DNA of 64,000 nt from an uncultured Aquimarina sp. (lineage in GTDB: Bacteria > Bacteroidota > Bacteroidia > Flavobacteriales > Flavobacteriaceae): the NCBI GenBank assembly GCA_947496355.1, contig CANMCO010000009.1, positions 124,001 to 188,000 on the forward strand, in the 5' to 3' direction. The notes under the pieces are model-generated. The model did no database searches. It was not told the origin of the DNA and was given only the letters and a program-made list of their open reading frames with translations. The translations under genes were made by a program, and so were the position numbers. Each line of letters begins with the position of its first letter. Within the stretch, counting starts at the first letter, position 1. This document shows, one piece after another, positions 43,945 to 52,068 of the stretch.

Positions 43945-43952
43945 CAAATATA
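43945..43952 (-). promoter_or_regulatory. -7 promoter element of the BatA-like gene
   Basis: The minus strand reads TATATTTG, an exact TAnnTTTG match, 17 bases before the preferred start at 43927. It argues against the longer start at 44035. Confidence 0.55.
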
Positions 43953-44096
43953 CTATAAGATTTGGGATTGATGGTTTGGGTTAAGGAAAATTTTATGAGC
44001 CTATTTTTAATAATAGATGAATATGTGTAACACAAAAAAGTAACTGCAGAAGAATGTTCTTAGGTTACTTTTATGCAAAGAATTAATGTAGATTAA

Positions 44097-44717
44097 TCAT
44101 TCATTTAATGAGTTGAGTATGTTTCTTAATTTATCTATGTGTCTTACATATAAACTATCTGCCCATTTTACTGTAATTATATAAATAAAGAATGTAGTTA
44201 TAAGATAACCAAATATTAACAAGATTATACGGGTAGCACCTATGTCTAATAAGAACCATTTTTGAAAAAGGTTTTCATTAAAATTAGTAGAACCCAATAA
44301 AAGTGCTGTTACCGATATTGGCAATAATATGGAACCAGAAATGATTGCGGTTTTATAAACCTCTAAGGTAAGCTGTATATCATGAATAAACAGTAGTAAG
44401 GTTTCTTTTGTAGAACCTTGAATACTCCCTGTTTTTCTCAAGAACCATATCATTTTGGTAACATAACCCATGGTCATCAAAGCAGTAAGAAACATAAAAA
44501 TATAATAAACCGCTCTAGGAAATTGGTGTAACTTCATGAAACTGGGAGCCGCAAAAAAGATTACAATACATATTAACTGTGTAATGATTTCTCCTTTCAT
44601 TGTTTTTCTGATCTGCTGTATTGGCATTTCGCTTTTTTTGAGTGTTGCCAAAGACTCAGGGACGAGAGGTGCCTGATCCTCATTTTCTAATGCTGATTTT
44701 ATATTATCAAAATTCAT
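44097..44717 (-). CDS. Membrane protein, probable anti-sigma partner of the ECF factor
   Basis: The 206-residue protein has a ~60-residue N-terminal cytoplasmic part and four transmembrane helices (IITQLICIVIFFAAPSF, AVYYIFMFLTALMTMGYV, AIISGSILLPISVTALLL, IILLIFGYLITTFFIYIIT). Its start overlaps the end of the sigma-factor gene by 11 bases, as is usual for sigma/anti-sigma pairs. No zinc-binding anti-sigma motif (HxxxCxxC) is seen. Calling it an anti-sigma factor rests on gene order and topology. Confidence 0.65.
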   Translation of the reverse strand: MNFDNIKSALENEDQAPLVPESLATLKKSEMPIQQIRKTMKGEIITQLICIVIFFAAPSFMKLHQFPRAVYYIFMFLTALMTMGYVTKMIWFLRKTGSIQGSTKETLLLFIHDIQLTLEVYKTAIISGSILLPISVTALLLGSTNFNENLFQKWFLLDIGATRIILLIFGYLITTFFIYIITVKWADSLYVRHIDKLRNILNSLNE

Positions 44718-45210
44718 AACCTTGTTGTTTTATAATGTTTTGTAATTTCTTTTTTGTTCTATTAAGTTTGACCCTTGTGTTTACGGCAGACAATCCTAGA
44801 TTTTTACTAATTTCATCTCCGGAGAGCCCATCTATATATTGCAGGATAATTGCTTTTTCTATCTTGTCTAGTTGGTAAACCGCTTTGTAAAAATGAACTA
44901 ATTGTGTTTCTTTTTCACTAGCATCATCCTGCATTGATATTGGTTGTAACTGATCATTTCGAATACTATCGTTTCTTTTTTTCTCTTTTTTAAAGAAAAC
45001 AATAGCAGTATTAAGTGCAATACGATACAGCCAAGTAGAGAATTGACTTTTTCCTTGAAATGAAGGCAACGATTTCCAGGTTTGTAAAATAATCTCCTGA
45101 AAAAGATCTTCACGATCATCATGGTTTTCAAAATATATACGTATTACTTTATATATGATCCCCTTGTGAACATTGATTTTTTCCAGAAACTCTTTTTCGG
45201 TTAGTTGCAA
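44707..45210 (-). CDS. ECF-type RNA polymerase sigma factor
   Basis: The 167-residue protein has region 2 (YFENHDDREDLFQEIILQTWKSLPSFQGKSQFSTWLYRIALNTAIVFFKK) and region 4 (LDKIEKAIILQYIDGLSGDEISKNLGLSAVNTRVKLNRTKKKLQ) of ECF sigma factors, with normal spacing and length. It overlaps the following membrane protein gene and starts 13 bases after the TraB/GumN-like gene, so the three genes form one operon. The target promoters are unknown. Confidence 0.92.
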   Translation of the reverse strand: MQLTEKEFLEKINVHKGIIYKVIRIYFENHDDREDLFQEIILQTWKSLPSFQGKSQFSTWLYRIALNTAIVFFKKEKKRNDSIRNDQLQPISMQDDASEKETQLVHFYKAVYQLDKIEKAIILQYIDGLSGDEISKNLGLSAVNTRVKLNRTKKKLQNIIKQQGYEF

Positions 45211-45223
45211 AATGGATATCCTT

Positions 45224-46087
45224 TTAGTTAAAAACAGGAGTTATAATATACCCTTTCTTTCTGAGTAGTTGTATTATTCCGGTTTCTCCTACCAAGTGTG
45301 CAGCACCTACAGCAAAGAAATTACTTTCTTCCTCAAGCATTGCGGGTATTTTCTTTGCCCAATTTTTGTTTCTATAGTCTAATAACCACTCTTTATTGTT
45401 AACGTCCATATACTTTTCATTAGTTATATATGCAAATAACTCTTCAAGATTCTCTTTGTTATAAGCTGTAACCAATAGAGGGAACATTTTTTTATATTCA
45501 TCAGACAAGTCCAATTGTTGTAAAAGAAATTCTGTTGGGTATGCTTTTTCTGCATATCCTGATTGTTCACTAACGGTTTCCAATCCCTGTATAGATTTTC
45601 CCTGCTGTTTGGCAAGTGTAGATAACTCAAACTCATACATTTTCTTTTCTGTACAAGGCAAGCTTTGCATAATGGACAGAGAGTAGATTGTACTTAATGT
45701 AAAATTATCTACCTGTGGCAGAGTCATCCCCATTTTATCCTTTAAAAAGGTAGATAATTTAGCAAGTTGCAACTCTGTAAGTTGTTGACTGAGTTTTTGT
45801 TTTCCCATAGCTGCTTCTTGAAGGGATTTAAACTCATCTGGATCTGTGATATTTATTTCCATTACCAATTGATCTGTTGCCCTCAACGCCTTTGAAATTT
45901 TATCTTTTATTGTAAAGTCTTCCTTACACATTACATGTATAGTTCCCATCAAATAGGATGGTTTTTCATGGTTTTTGTGTTCGATTTTCCAAAGCATAGA
46001 GTTTTCCAACTTAGAATCTTGGGATTTGGTAGTTTGTGTCATTAGTGTTGTAATAAACAAAATGAGTAGATAACTGATCGTTTTCAT
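45224..46087 (-). CDS. Secreted TraB/GumN-family protein
   Basis: The 287-residue product has a signal peptide (1-22, near TKSQDS) and the TraB/GumN signature: MLWKIEHKNHEKPSYLMGTIHVMCKEDF at the start, LVMEINITDPDEFKS, and GAAHLVGETGIIQLLRKKGY at the end. The GTIH and GAAHLVG motifs suggest a metalloprotease-like fold related to Tiki proteins. It is periplasmic or extracellular. It is the first gene of the operon that continues with an ECF sigma factor and a membrane protein, so it could be linked to the signal that this system senses. Confidence 0.87.
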   Translation of the reverse strand: MKTISYLLILFITTLMTQTTKSQDSKLENSMLWKIEHKNHEKPSYLMGTIHVMCKEDFTIKDKISKALRATDQLVMEINITDPDEFKSLQEAAMGKQKLSQQLTELQLAKLSTFLKDKMGMTLPQVDNFTLSTIYSLSIMQSLPCTEKKMYEFELSTLAKQQGKSIQGLETVSEQSGYAEKAYPTEFLLQQLDLSDEYKKMFPLLVTAYNKENLEELFAYITNEKYMDVNNKEWLLDYRNKNWAKKIPAMLEEESNFFAVGAAHLVGETGIIQLLRKKGYIITPVFN

Positions 46088-46323
46088 GATTTTTACTTTT
46101 ATGATTTGATCAGTAAGTATAGGAATGATTGATTTGTTACAAAAAACGGATTATTTCTTTCAAATAAAATTGTTAATATTCACTTTTAAAGATGAGAGTC
46201 TATGTATTTTAAGGTATTGTGTGGAAATCGCTTCTAGTTTTATAAAGATATTATTAATTTTTTTTTCAACACGTTTTTATCCTTATCAATTAAGAAAATG
46301 AACAGTATCGTAAAAATTAGCCC

Positions 46324-46331
46324 TACATTTG
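46324..46331 (+). promoter_or_regulatory. -7 promoter element of the DEAD-box helicase
   Basis: TACATTTG, followed by C, matches TAnnTTTG exactly, 55 bases upstream of the start codon. No clear -33 TTG is seen at the usual distance. The rest of 46088-46386 shows no further feature. Confidence 0.5.
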
Positions 46332-46386
46332 CAGCTATATTCAGAAATGGCATTTCCCACTAATTGTTATTTCTTAAACAATTTAT

Positions 46387-47619
46387 ATGTCATTTAATAC
46401 ATTAGGATTATCAGATGCGCTATTAAGAGCCATTGATAAAAAGGGGTATACAACCCCTTCACCGATCCAGAAAAAAGCGATTCCACCAATTTTAGAAAGG
46501 AAAGATGTTTTGGCTTCTGCACAAACAGGAACAGGAAAAACTGCTGGATTTACATTACCATTACTACAAATACTATCACAAGGACAACGATTAAGAAAAA
46601 GACCGGTACGCGCCTTGGTATTAACTCCAACAAGAGAATTAGCGGCACAAATACAAGATAATGTTAGAGCGTACAGTGAATTTCTAGACTTAAGATCAAT
46701 GGTCATATTTGGAGGAGTGAATGCAAAACCTCAGATCAGAGGATTAAGAAATGGTGTAGATATATTAGTAGCAACACCCGGACGTTTACTGGATCTGCAT
46801 AGTCAAAAAGCACTCTCATTGGCTACTATTGAGATCTTGGTTTTAGATGAAGCAGATCGTATGCTAGATATGGGTTTTCAAAGGGATATTAATAAGATTT
46901 TGAATCTTTTACCGGTAAAAAGACAAAACCTGCTGTTTTCTGCTACATTTTCTAAAGAGATTAAGAAACTAGCGAATGGGATTTTACATCATCCTTTGTG
47001 GGTAGAAGCGGCACCAGAAAATACAACTGCAGAAAAGATAGATCAAAAGATTTACAAAGTTGATCAAAAAAGAAAAAGTGAATTAATAATTAAGCTTATA
47101 TCTGATGGTGATTGGAAGCAAGTATTAGTTTTTACCAGAACAAAACATGGAGCCAATCGGTTAAGTGAAAAAATGGTTAAAAGTGGAATTACAGCCGCTG
47201 CAATCCATGGTAATAAAAGTCAGGGCGCAAGAACAAAAGCACTTGGAGGATTCAAAAAGGGAACAATTAGAGTTTTGGTAGCAACAGATATTGCAGCTCG
47301 TGGATTAGATATCCCATTATTACCACATGTTGTAAACTTTGAATTGCCTAATATTTCTGAAGATTATGTGCATAGAATTGGTCGTACGGGTAGAGCAGGA
47401 GCTAGCGGAGAAGCGATATCCTTGGTAAGCCATGAAGAAGTGAGCTATATTAGAGGAATAGAAAAATTATTGGGTGAAAAGTTGCCAAGTGAAGTTGTAG
47501 AAGGCTTTGAACCAGTTATAAACTCACACAATGCAGAGCCATCTCAAAAGAATACACATCATAGAAAGCCAAAACCAAAAAATAATAATAAAAGTTTTAA
47601 TAGGAGATCGAGAAGATAA
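46387..47619 (+). CDS. DEAD-box ATP-dependent RNA helicase, RhlE-like
   Basis: The 410-residue protein contains the full DEAD-box set: Q motif TPSPIQKKAIPPIL, Walker A AQTGTGKTAG, PTRELAAQ, DEADRMLDMGF, SAT, VFTRTKHGANRL, VATDIAARGLDIP and HRIGRTGRAG. A short basic C-terminal tail rich in N, K and R (KPKNNNKSFNRRSRR) follows. Such RhlE-type helicases unwind RNA in ribosome assembly and at low temperature. It is a single transcription unit with a -7 element upstream and a 40-base palindromic terminator downstream. Confidence 0.95.
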   Translation: MSFNTLGLSDALLRAIDKKGYTTPSPIQKKAIPPILERKDVLASAQTGTGKTAGFTLPLLQILSQGQRLRKRPVRALVLTPTRELAAQIQDNVRAYSEFLDLRSMVIFGGVNAKPQIRGLRNGVDILVATPGRLLDLHSQKALSLATIEILVLDEADRMLDMGFQRDINKILNLLPVKRQNLLFSATFSKEIKKLANGILHHPLWVEAAPENTTAEKIDQKIYKVDQKRKSELIIKLISDGDWKQVLVFTRTKHGANRLSEKMVKSGITAAAIHGNKSQGARTKALGGFKKGTIRVLVATDIAARGLDIPLLPHVVNFELPNISEDYVHRIGRTGRAGASGEAISLVSHEEVSYIRGIEKLLGEKLPSEVVEGFEPVINSHNAEPSQKNTHHRKPKPKNNNKSFNRRSRR

Positions 47620-47666
47620 ATCCTAATAATATTTGTCAGTTGTTAATATTGTATAAAGACTGGAAC

Positions 47667-47706
47667 AAAAAAAAGGTAGGAGCATGCATGCTCCTACCTT
47701 TTTTTT
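47667..47706. terminator. 40-base perfect palindrome, bidirectional terminator
   Basis: From the A run starting at 47667 to the T run ending at 47706 the sequence is an exact palindrome centred on gcatgc. The core is ggtaggagc paired with gctcctacc. It lies between the helicase and the convergent OMP gene and can serve both directions. Confidence 0.85.
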
Positions 47707-47723
47707 GGAATATAATATACTAA

Positions 47724-48233
47724 TTAAAAAATTTGATATCCTACAGAGACTTGAAAAACAGCATTTTTTGTATCCACATCATTTACAATATCGGTTACAC
47801 CAATATTGTAACGTAATTGAGCAAAAAAGCTACTAAATTGAGCACCTACACCAACAGCACCACTAAAATCAAAACTTTCTGGATCTCCGGCCTCGAAATC
47901 GTCATTGACTATAAATCCAAATTGCGGACCAGCATGAATATTCAAATACTCAGTAATTTTTAGCTTAGCCAGGACAGGAATATTTAGATAATCAATATCG
48001 GTATCATCCGTTCCTTGTGCAGAATAAATGACTTCTGGTGAGATTCCGAATTTATCCGATAGATTTAAATCTACAACAGCTCCAATATGATACCCAGTTC
48101 TTCCATCGGCATCAAAGTCACCAGTAACGTCTGCAAAGTTAAGTCCGCCTTTAAATCCTAAATGCACTCCCTGTGCAGAAGAAGTGAAAGTGAAACCGAT
48201 TACAGCAATTGCTAATAAAACTAGCTTTTTCAT
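47724..48233 (-). CDS. Outer membrane beta-barrel protein
   Basis: The 169-residue product has a signal peptide (1-20, cut after SSA-Q). Its mature part has alternating strands typical of the small OmpA-like/PorT-like barrels of Flavobacteriia: VHLGFKGGLNFADVTGDFD, GYHIGAVVDLNLSDKFGISPEVIYSAQG, AKLKITEYLNIHAGPQFGF, and a C-terminal VFQVSVGYQIF ending in aromatic F. A barrel of eight strands is plausible. It resides in the outer membrane; function is unknown. Confidence 0.88.
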   Translation of the reverse strand: MKKLVLLAIAVIGFTFTSSAQGVHLGFKGGLNFADVTGDFDADGRTGYHIGAVVDLNLSDKFGISPEVIYSAQGTDDTDIDYLNIPVLAKLKITEYLNIHAGPQFGFIVNDDFEAGDPESFDFSGAVGVGAQFSSFFAQLRYNIGVTDIVNDVDTKNAVFQVSVGYQIF

Positions 48234-48261
48234 AATTATAAATTTAAGGTTTGTTTGACTT

Positions 48262-48269
48262 CAAAGATA
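48262..48269 (-). promoter_or_regulatory. -7 promoter element of the OMP gene
   Basis: The minus strand reads TATCTTTG, matching TAnnTTTG exactly, 28 bases upstream of the start codon. Confidence 0.55.
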
Positions 48270-48314
48270 TAAACAATAACCTTAATAAAAGGTTAAACTT
48301 GTAAAGTTTTACTC

Positions 48315-48980
48315 TTATGTTATTCTGCGTAGGACGTTATTTTCAAAAGATAAATAATGAGTTTTTTCATTATCTTCATAACTAATAGTAAAGTCATTAA
48401 TGATTCCTGGTTTGTTGGTTGGCAACCAATTTCTACCTTCTTTAACTACTATAATCACTCCATTGTGATCCCCAACCCAGCAGAAATTTTCCGTAAAACT
48501 ATTGCGATCAATAGGAGTAATGCCATACTCGTTAATTAGAACAGTGCTGACATATAAAGGATCTTTATGTGGTAATCCAATTTCATTTAGTTTAATAACT
48601 TGATTTATAGAAAAAGTGCTGATATGGGTGTAATCTAGAAGAGGTCTTTCTATGAATTCCCCAATATTTCCGTCTTTATCATAAAAATAAATGGCTTTAC
48701 CCGTTTGAAAATTGATTATTTTTTCCCCTTTATATCGTAAAAGGTAGATATTCCTTTCTTCTAAATATTGAATTGCGGCATAAATAGATCCCGTAGGGAT
48801 AAGAAAAGCAAAGTGGTAATAGCAATCTATTTCGGACTTGATAAATTCTAAAGTATTTTCTTTAGTAATAACAGTAAAGCCTTGCGACGTTTCTGTACAC
48901 GTAAACCCTAAAACATCATTGTAAAAAGCATATTGTGCGTCAATGTATTTTGAGAATAGTTTTAGTTCTTTGATTTCCAA
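48315..48980 (-). CDS. VOC-superfamily (glyoxalase-like) protein
   Basis: The 221-residue protein opens with a VOC half-module (KELKLFSKYIDAQYAFYNDVLGFTCTETSQGFTVI, then FAFLIPTGSIYAAIQYLEERN and AIYFYDKDGNIGEFIERP). The second half repeats the pattern more weakly. In dioxygenases and glyoxalases the motif G-N-I-G-E-F-I-E supplies a metal ligand Glu. It is soluble and cytoplasmic. Substrate and metal use are unknown. It stands alone, divergent from the FAD-dependent oxidoreductase gene. Confidence 0.82.
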   Translation of the reverse strand: MEIKELKLFSKYIDAQYAFYNDVLGFTCTETSQGFTVITKENTLEFIKSEIDCYYHFAFLIPTGSIYAAIQYLEERNIYLLRYKGEKIINFQTGKAIYFYDKDGNIGEFIERPLLDYTHISTFSINQVIKLNEIGLPHKDPLYVSTVLINEYGITPIDRNSFTENFCWVGDHNGVIIVVKEGRNWLPTNKPGIINDFTISYEDNEKTHYLSFENNVLRRIT

Positions 48981-49109
48981 TATAATCGTTTTTAAGTTTT
49001 ATAAATTTTGGCATTTTGCATGGATCGCGATTTGAACTAGTAAGTTACAAATAACTTATAAAGACAACAATATTGTATCTTCGCGCAAAGTCAAAAACGT
49101 TAATAAGTC

Positions 49110-50678
49110 TTGAAACACGAATTTACCATACAGGTTTCACCAGAAATTGCAGCTAATGAAAATCTGTTAAAAAGTAATATTTCTCGTAAAAACGAGATCC
49201 CATTAAACGAAATACGACATGTACAGATTCTAAAACGATCTATAGATGCAAGACAGCGAGCAATTAAAGTAAATCTGAAGGTAAAGGTTTTTGTACAAGA
49301 AGACTTTGAAGATAATGTTATTGAATTACCTGACTATCCTGAAGTTTCTAATGCCCCCGAAATTGTAATTATTGGCGCGGGTCCTGCAGGATTATTTGCT
49401 GCTTTAAGATGTATAGAACTTGGGTGTAAGCCAATTGTTCTGGAAAGAGGGAAAGATGTAAGAAGCAGACGTAGAGATCTTAAAGCTATTAATCGAGATC
49501 ATATTGTTAACGAGGATTCTAATTATTGTTTTGGAGAAGGAGGAGCAGGAACCTATAGTGATGGGAAGCTATATACTAGATCAAAAAAGCGTGGTGACGT
49601 TAATCGCATTCTCGAACTTTTGGTAGGTTTTGGAGCAACAGATCAAATTCTGGTTGATGCGCATCCACATATTGGTACAAATAAACTACCCGGTATTATT
49701 GGAGATATACGAGAAAAAATTATTGAACGAGGAGGAGAAATACATTTTGAAACCCGTGTTGTTGATTTCGAAATTAAAAACTCAGAGATTAATGCCGTAG
49801 TTCTATTAGACGGAAGTTCTATTGAAACAAATAAAGTTATCCTTGCTACTGGTCATTCGGCCAGAGATATATTTGAGTTATTATATCGTAAAAAGATAGA
49901 GATTGAAGCAAAACCGTTTGCCTTAGGTGTTCGGGTAGAACATTCGCAGCGATTAATAGATAAAATTCAATATAAATGCGAAACAAGAGGACCTTATTTA
50001 CCTCCTTCACCATATAGTGTTGTAAAACAAGTTGCAGGAAGAGGGATGTATTCATTTTGTATGTGTCCAGGAGGGGTTATTGCGCCATGCGCTACCAGTC
50101 CAGGAGAAGTAGTCACCAATGGCTGGTCACCGTCTAAAAGAGATCAACCCACATCTAATAGTGGGATTGTTGTAGAATTAAAACTAGAAGATTTTAAAGC
50201 ATATGCAAAGTATGGTCCTTTATCTGGAATGTACTTTCAGAAGGAGATTGAACAACAAGCATGGCGAATAGGTGGAGAAACCCAAAAAGTTCCGGCGCAA
50301 AGGCTTATGGATATGGTTGAGGGTAAAGTGTCTAACGATCTTCCAGTTACATCGTATACACCTGGTTTGACATCTGCAGATATGGGAGTGGTGTTTCCCA
50401 AATTTATTCATAACACATTACAATCTGGCTTTAAAGCATTTGATAAAAGTATGCGTGGATATCTAACTAATGAAGCAGTAGTGCATGCTCCTGAATCACG
50501 AACGTCATCGCCAGTGTGTATTCCTAGAGACTGGAAAACACTAGAACATGTGCAAATTAAGGGATTATATCCTTGTGGTGAGGGTGCAGGGTATGCCGGA
50601 GGAATAATTTCTGCTGCAATTGATGGAGAAAAATGCGCTCAGGCTAGTGTAGAGGCTATAAATTCTAAGAGGAACTAG
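49110..50678 (+). CDS. FAD-dependent oxidoreductase (COG2509-type)
   Basis: The 522-residue protein has an N-terminal ~85-residue domain followed by a Rossmann FAD motif PEIVIIGAGPAGLFAALRCIELG, then SNYCFGEGGAGTYSDGKLYTR, FALGVRVEHSQRLID, and GLYPCGEGAGYAGGIISAAIDGEKCA. This matches the COG2509 group of FAD-dependent dehydrogenases, which have no firmly known substrate. The likely start is TTG at 49110, since no ATG lies nearby in frame. Its stop codon overlaps the stop of the convergent histidine kinase gene inside CTAG (50675-50678), so no terminator separates them. Confidence 0.9.
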   Translation: MKHEFTIQVSPEIAANENLLKSNISRKNEIPLNEIRHVQILKRSIDARQRAIKVNLKVKVFVQEDFEDNVIELPDYPEVSNAPEIVIIGAGPAGLFAALRCIELGCKPIVLERGKDVRSRRRDLKAINRDHIVNEDSNYCFGEGGAGTYSDGKLYTRSKKRGDVNRILELLVGFGATDQILVDAHPHIGTNKLPGIIGDIREKIIERGGEIHFETRVVDFEIKNSEINAVVLLDGSSIETNKVILATGHSARDIFELLYRKKIEIEAKPFALGVRVEHSQRLIDKIQYKCETRGPYLPPSPYSVVKQVAGRGMYSFCMCPGGVIAPCATSPGEVVTNGWSPSKRDQPTSNSGIVVELKLEDFKAYAKYGPLSGMYFQKEIEQQAWRIGGETQKVPAQRLMDMVEGKVSNDLPVTSYTPGLTSADMGVVFPKFIHNTLQSGFKAFDKSMRGYLTNEAVVHAPESRTSSPVCIPRDWKTLEHVQIKGLYPCGEGAGYAGGIISAAIDGEKCAQASVEAINSKRN

Positions 50679-51880
50679 GTCTTTTTAATAGAAAAGTCAA
50701 AAGTGGTTTTTATTTTTTCCTGTGAAGTTACTTCAATAGTACCTCCAAGATTTTGAATCAACTTTTGAACTGTGGACAAACCAATTCCATTTCCTTTGTT
50801 ACCACTTCTATCTATAGTGTTTGCAGTTGTGAAAAGATCAAATATTGTAGCTAACTTATCGTTAGGAATGCCCATTCCATTGTCTGTTATTCTGAAATAA
50901 TAGTACTTTTCATCTTCACTGGTTTCGATCGAAACAATGATTTGTTCTTTGTCATTATATTTAATACTATTTCCGATTAAATTGAAAAAAATCTGCTTCA
51001 GTGCAAGTTTATTTGTTACTAATATTGGATCATTCTCAGGGAAATTAATAGTAAAATCTGGTTTAATACTTAGTAGATTAACTATTTCCTGTAGCTGTTC
51101 ATTTAAACTAAAACTTTCGGGTTTATTGTGTACAAGACTTGAACTTTCGTAATGATCCAAAACATCACTTATGTAGCTGCTCATGGCAAAGGAAGAAGTT
51201 TTAATATATTCAAAATACTGCAAACTTTCCTTATCCAAGTTATTCTCAAGAATTAGTTTTAATAAATCTGTAGTGGTAATAATATTTGCCAAGGGCATTT
51301 TTAAATCATGAGAAATTACCCGTGCAAATTCTCTAAGCGATTCGTTACGTTTCTTTAATTTATTTTGAATTTTTTCTAGGTCGTTATTTTTTTTGTTCAG
51401 TTCAAAAAGTAAAACCACCTGATTTGCTAATGATTTAAGGGATTGTAATTGTTTTTCAGAAAGCTTTTTTGGTTTACTGTCAATTACACACAATGTTCCC
51501 AATGCAAACCCATCTTTATCAATTAACGGAACTCCTGCATAAAATATTACAAGCTTCTCTGTTTCAGTAAGCGGATTTTTACAAAAACGTTCGTCTTTAC
51601 GTGCATCTTCAACAATCATTATGTTTTCTGGATCAAGAATTGCATGAGCACAAAATGATACAGCCCTAGGGGTTTCACAAACTGACAAACCATATTTGGA
51701 TTTAAACCATTGCCTATCTGTATCTACCAAAGAAATCAGGGAGATTTCTGTTTCGCAGATATACGCAGCAAGAGCCGTTATGTCATCAAACTCTTTCTCG
51801 GATTGGGTGTCCAGAATGTCTAAAGATTTTAACGCTCCTAATCTTAGGTTTTCATTTATAGGTATAGTAGTTGATATCAT
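50675..51880 (-). CDS. GAF-domain sensor histidine kinase
   Basis: From the ATG at 51880 the protein is ~401 residues: an N-terminal GAF domain (LRLGALKSLDILDTQSEKEFDDITALAAYICETEISLISLVD), a coiled linker, and an HisKA domain with FARVISHDLKMPLANI (phosphoacceptor His). A HATPase_c domain follows (NSIKYND, ITDNGMGIPNDKL, GNGIGLSTVQKLIQNLGG). No transmembrane helix is present, so it senses an intracellular ligand or redox/light cue. No response regulator is adjacent. The longer in-frame start at 51913 is possible but adds nothing conserved. Confidence 0.88.
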   Translation of the reverse strand: MISTTIPINENLRLGALKSLDILDTQSEKEFDDITALAAYICETEISLISLVDTDRQWFKSKYGLSVCETPRAVSFCAHAILDPENIMIVEDARKDERFCKNPLTETEKLVIFYAGVPLIDKDGFALGTLCVIDSKPKKLSEKQLQSLKSLANQVVLLFELNKKNNDLEKIQNKLKKRNESLREFARVISHDLKMPLANIITTTDLLKLILENNLDKESLQYFEYIKTSSFAMSSYISDVLDHYESSSLVHNKPESFSLNEQLQEIVNLLSIKPDFTINFPENDPILVTNKLALKQIFFNLIGNSIKYNDKEQIIVSIETSEDEKYYYFRITDNGMGIPNDKLATIFDLFTTANTIDRSGNKGNGIGLSTVQKLIQNLGGTIEVTSQEKIKTTFDFSIKKT

Positions 51881-52068
51881 TCCAATCAAATGAATTGATT
51901 TGTATGTAAACAATTCTTAATAAAATTAACAAAAATTACTTACATATTAGGAATTAAATAAGCTTTGCGTATCAATTTTGTGTGATAACCGTAAAAAAAA
52001 GATAAAAACACATCAAAATTGTACTAAATCCCTTCTGGAAGTATCACTTTCTTGGATCTTTAACCCTT

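Noticed and set aside
49005..49024. TTTTGGCATTTTGCA as a sigma-54 promoter
   Set aside because: The spacing between GG and GC is 6 bases rather than 10, so it does not fit an RpoN promoter.
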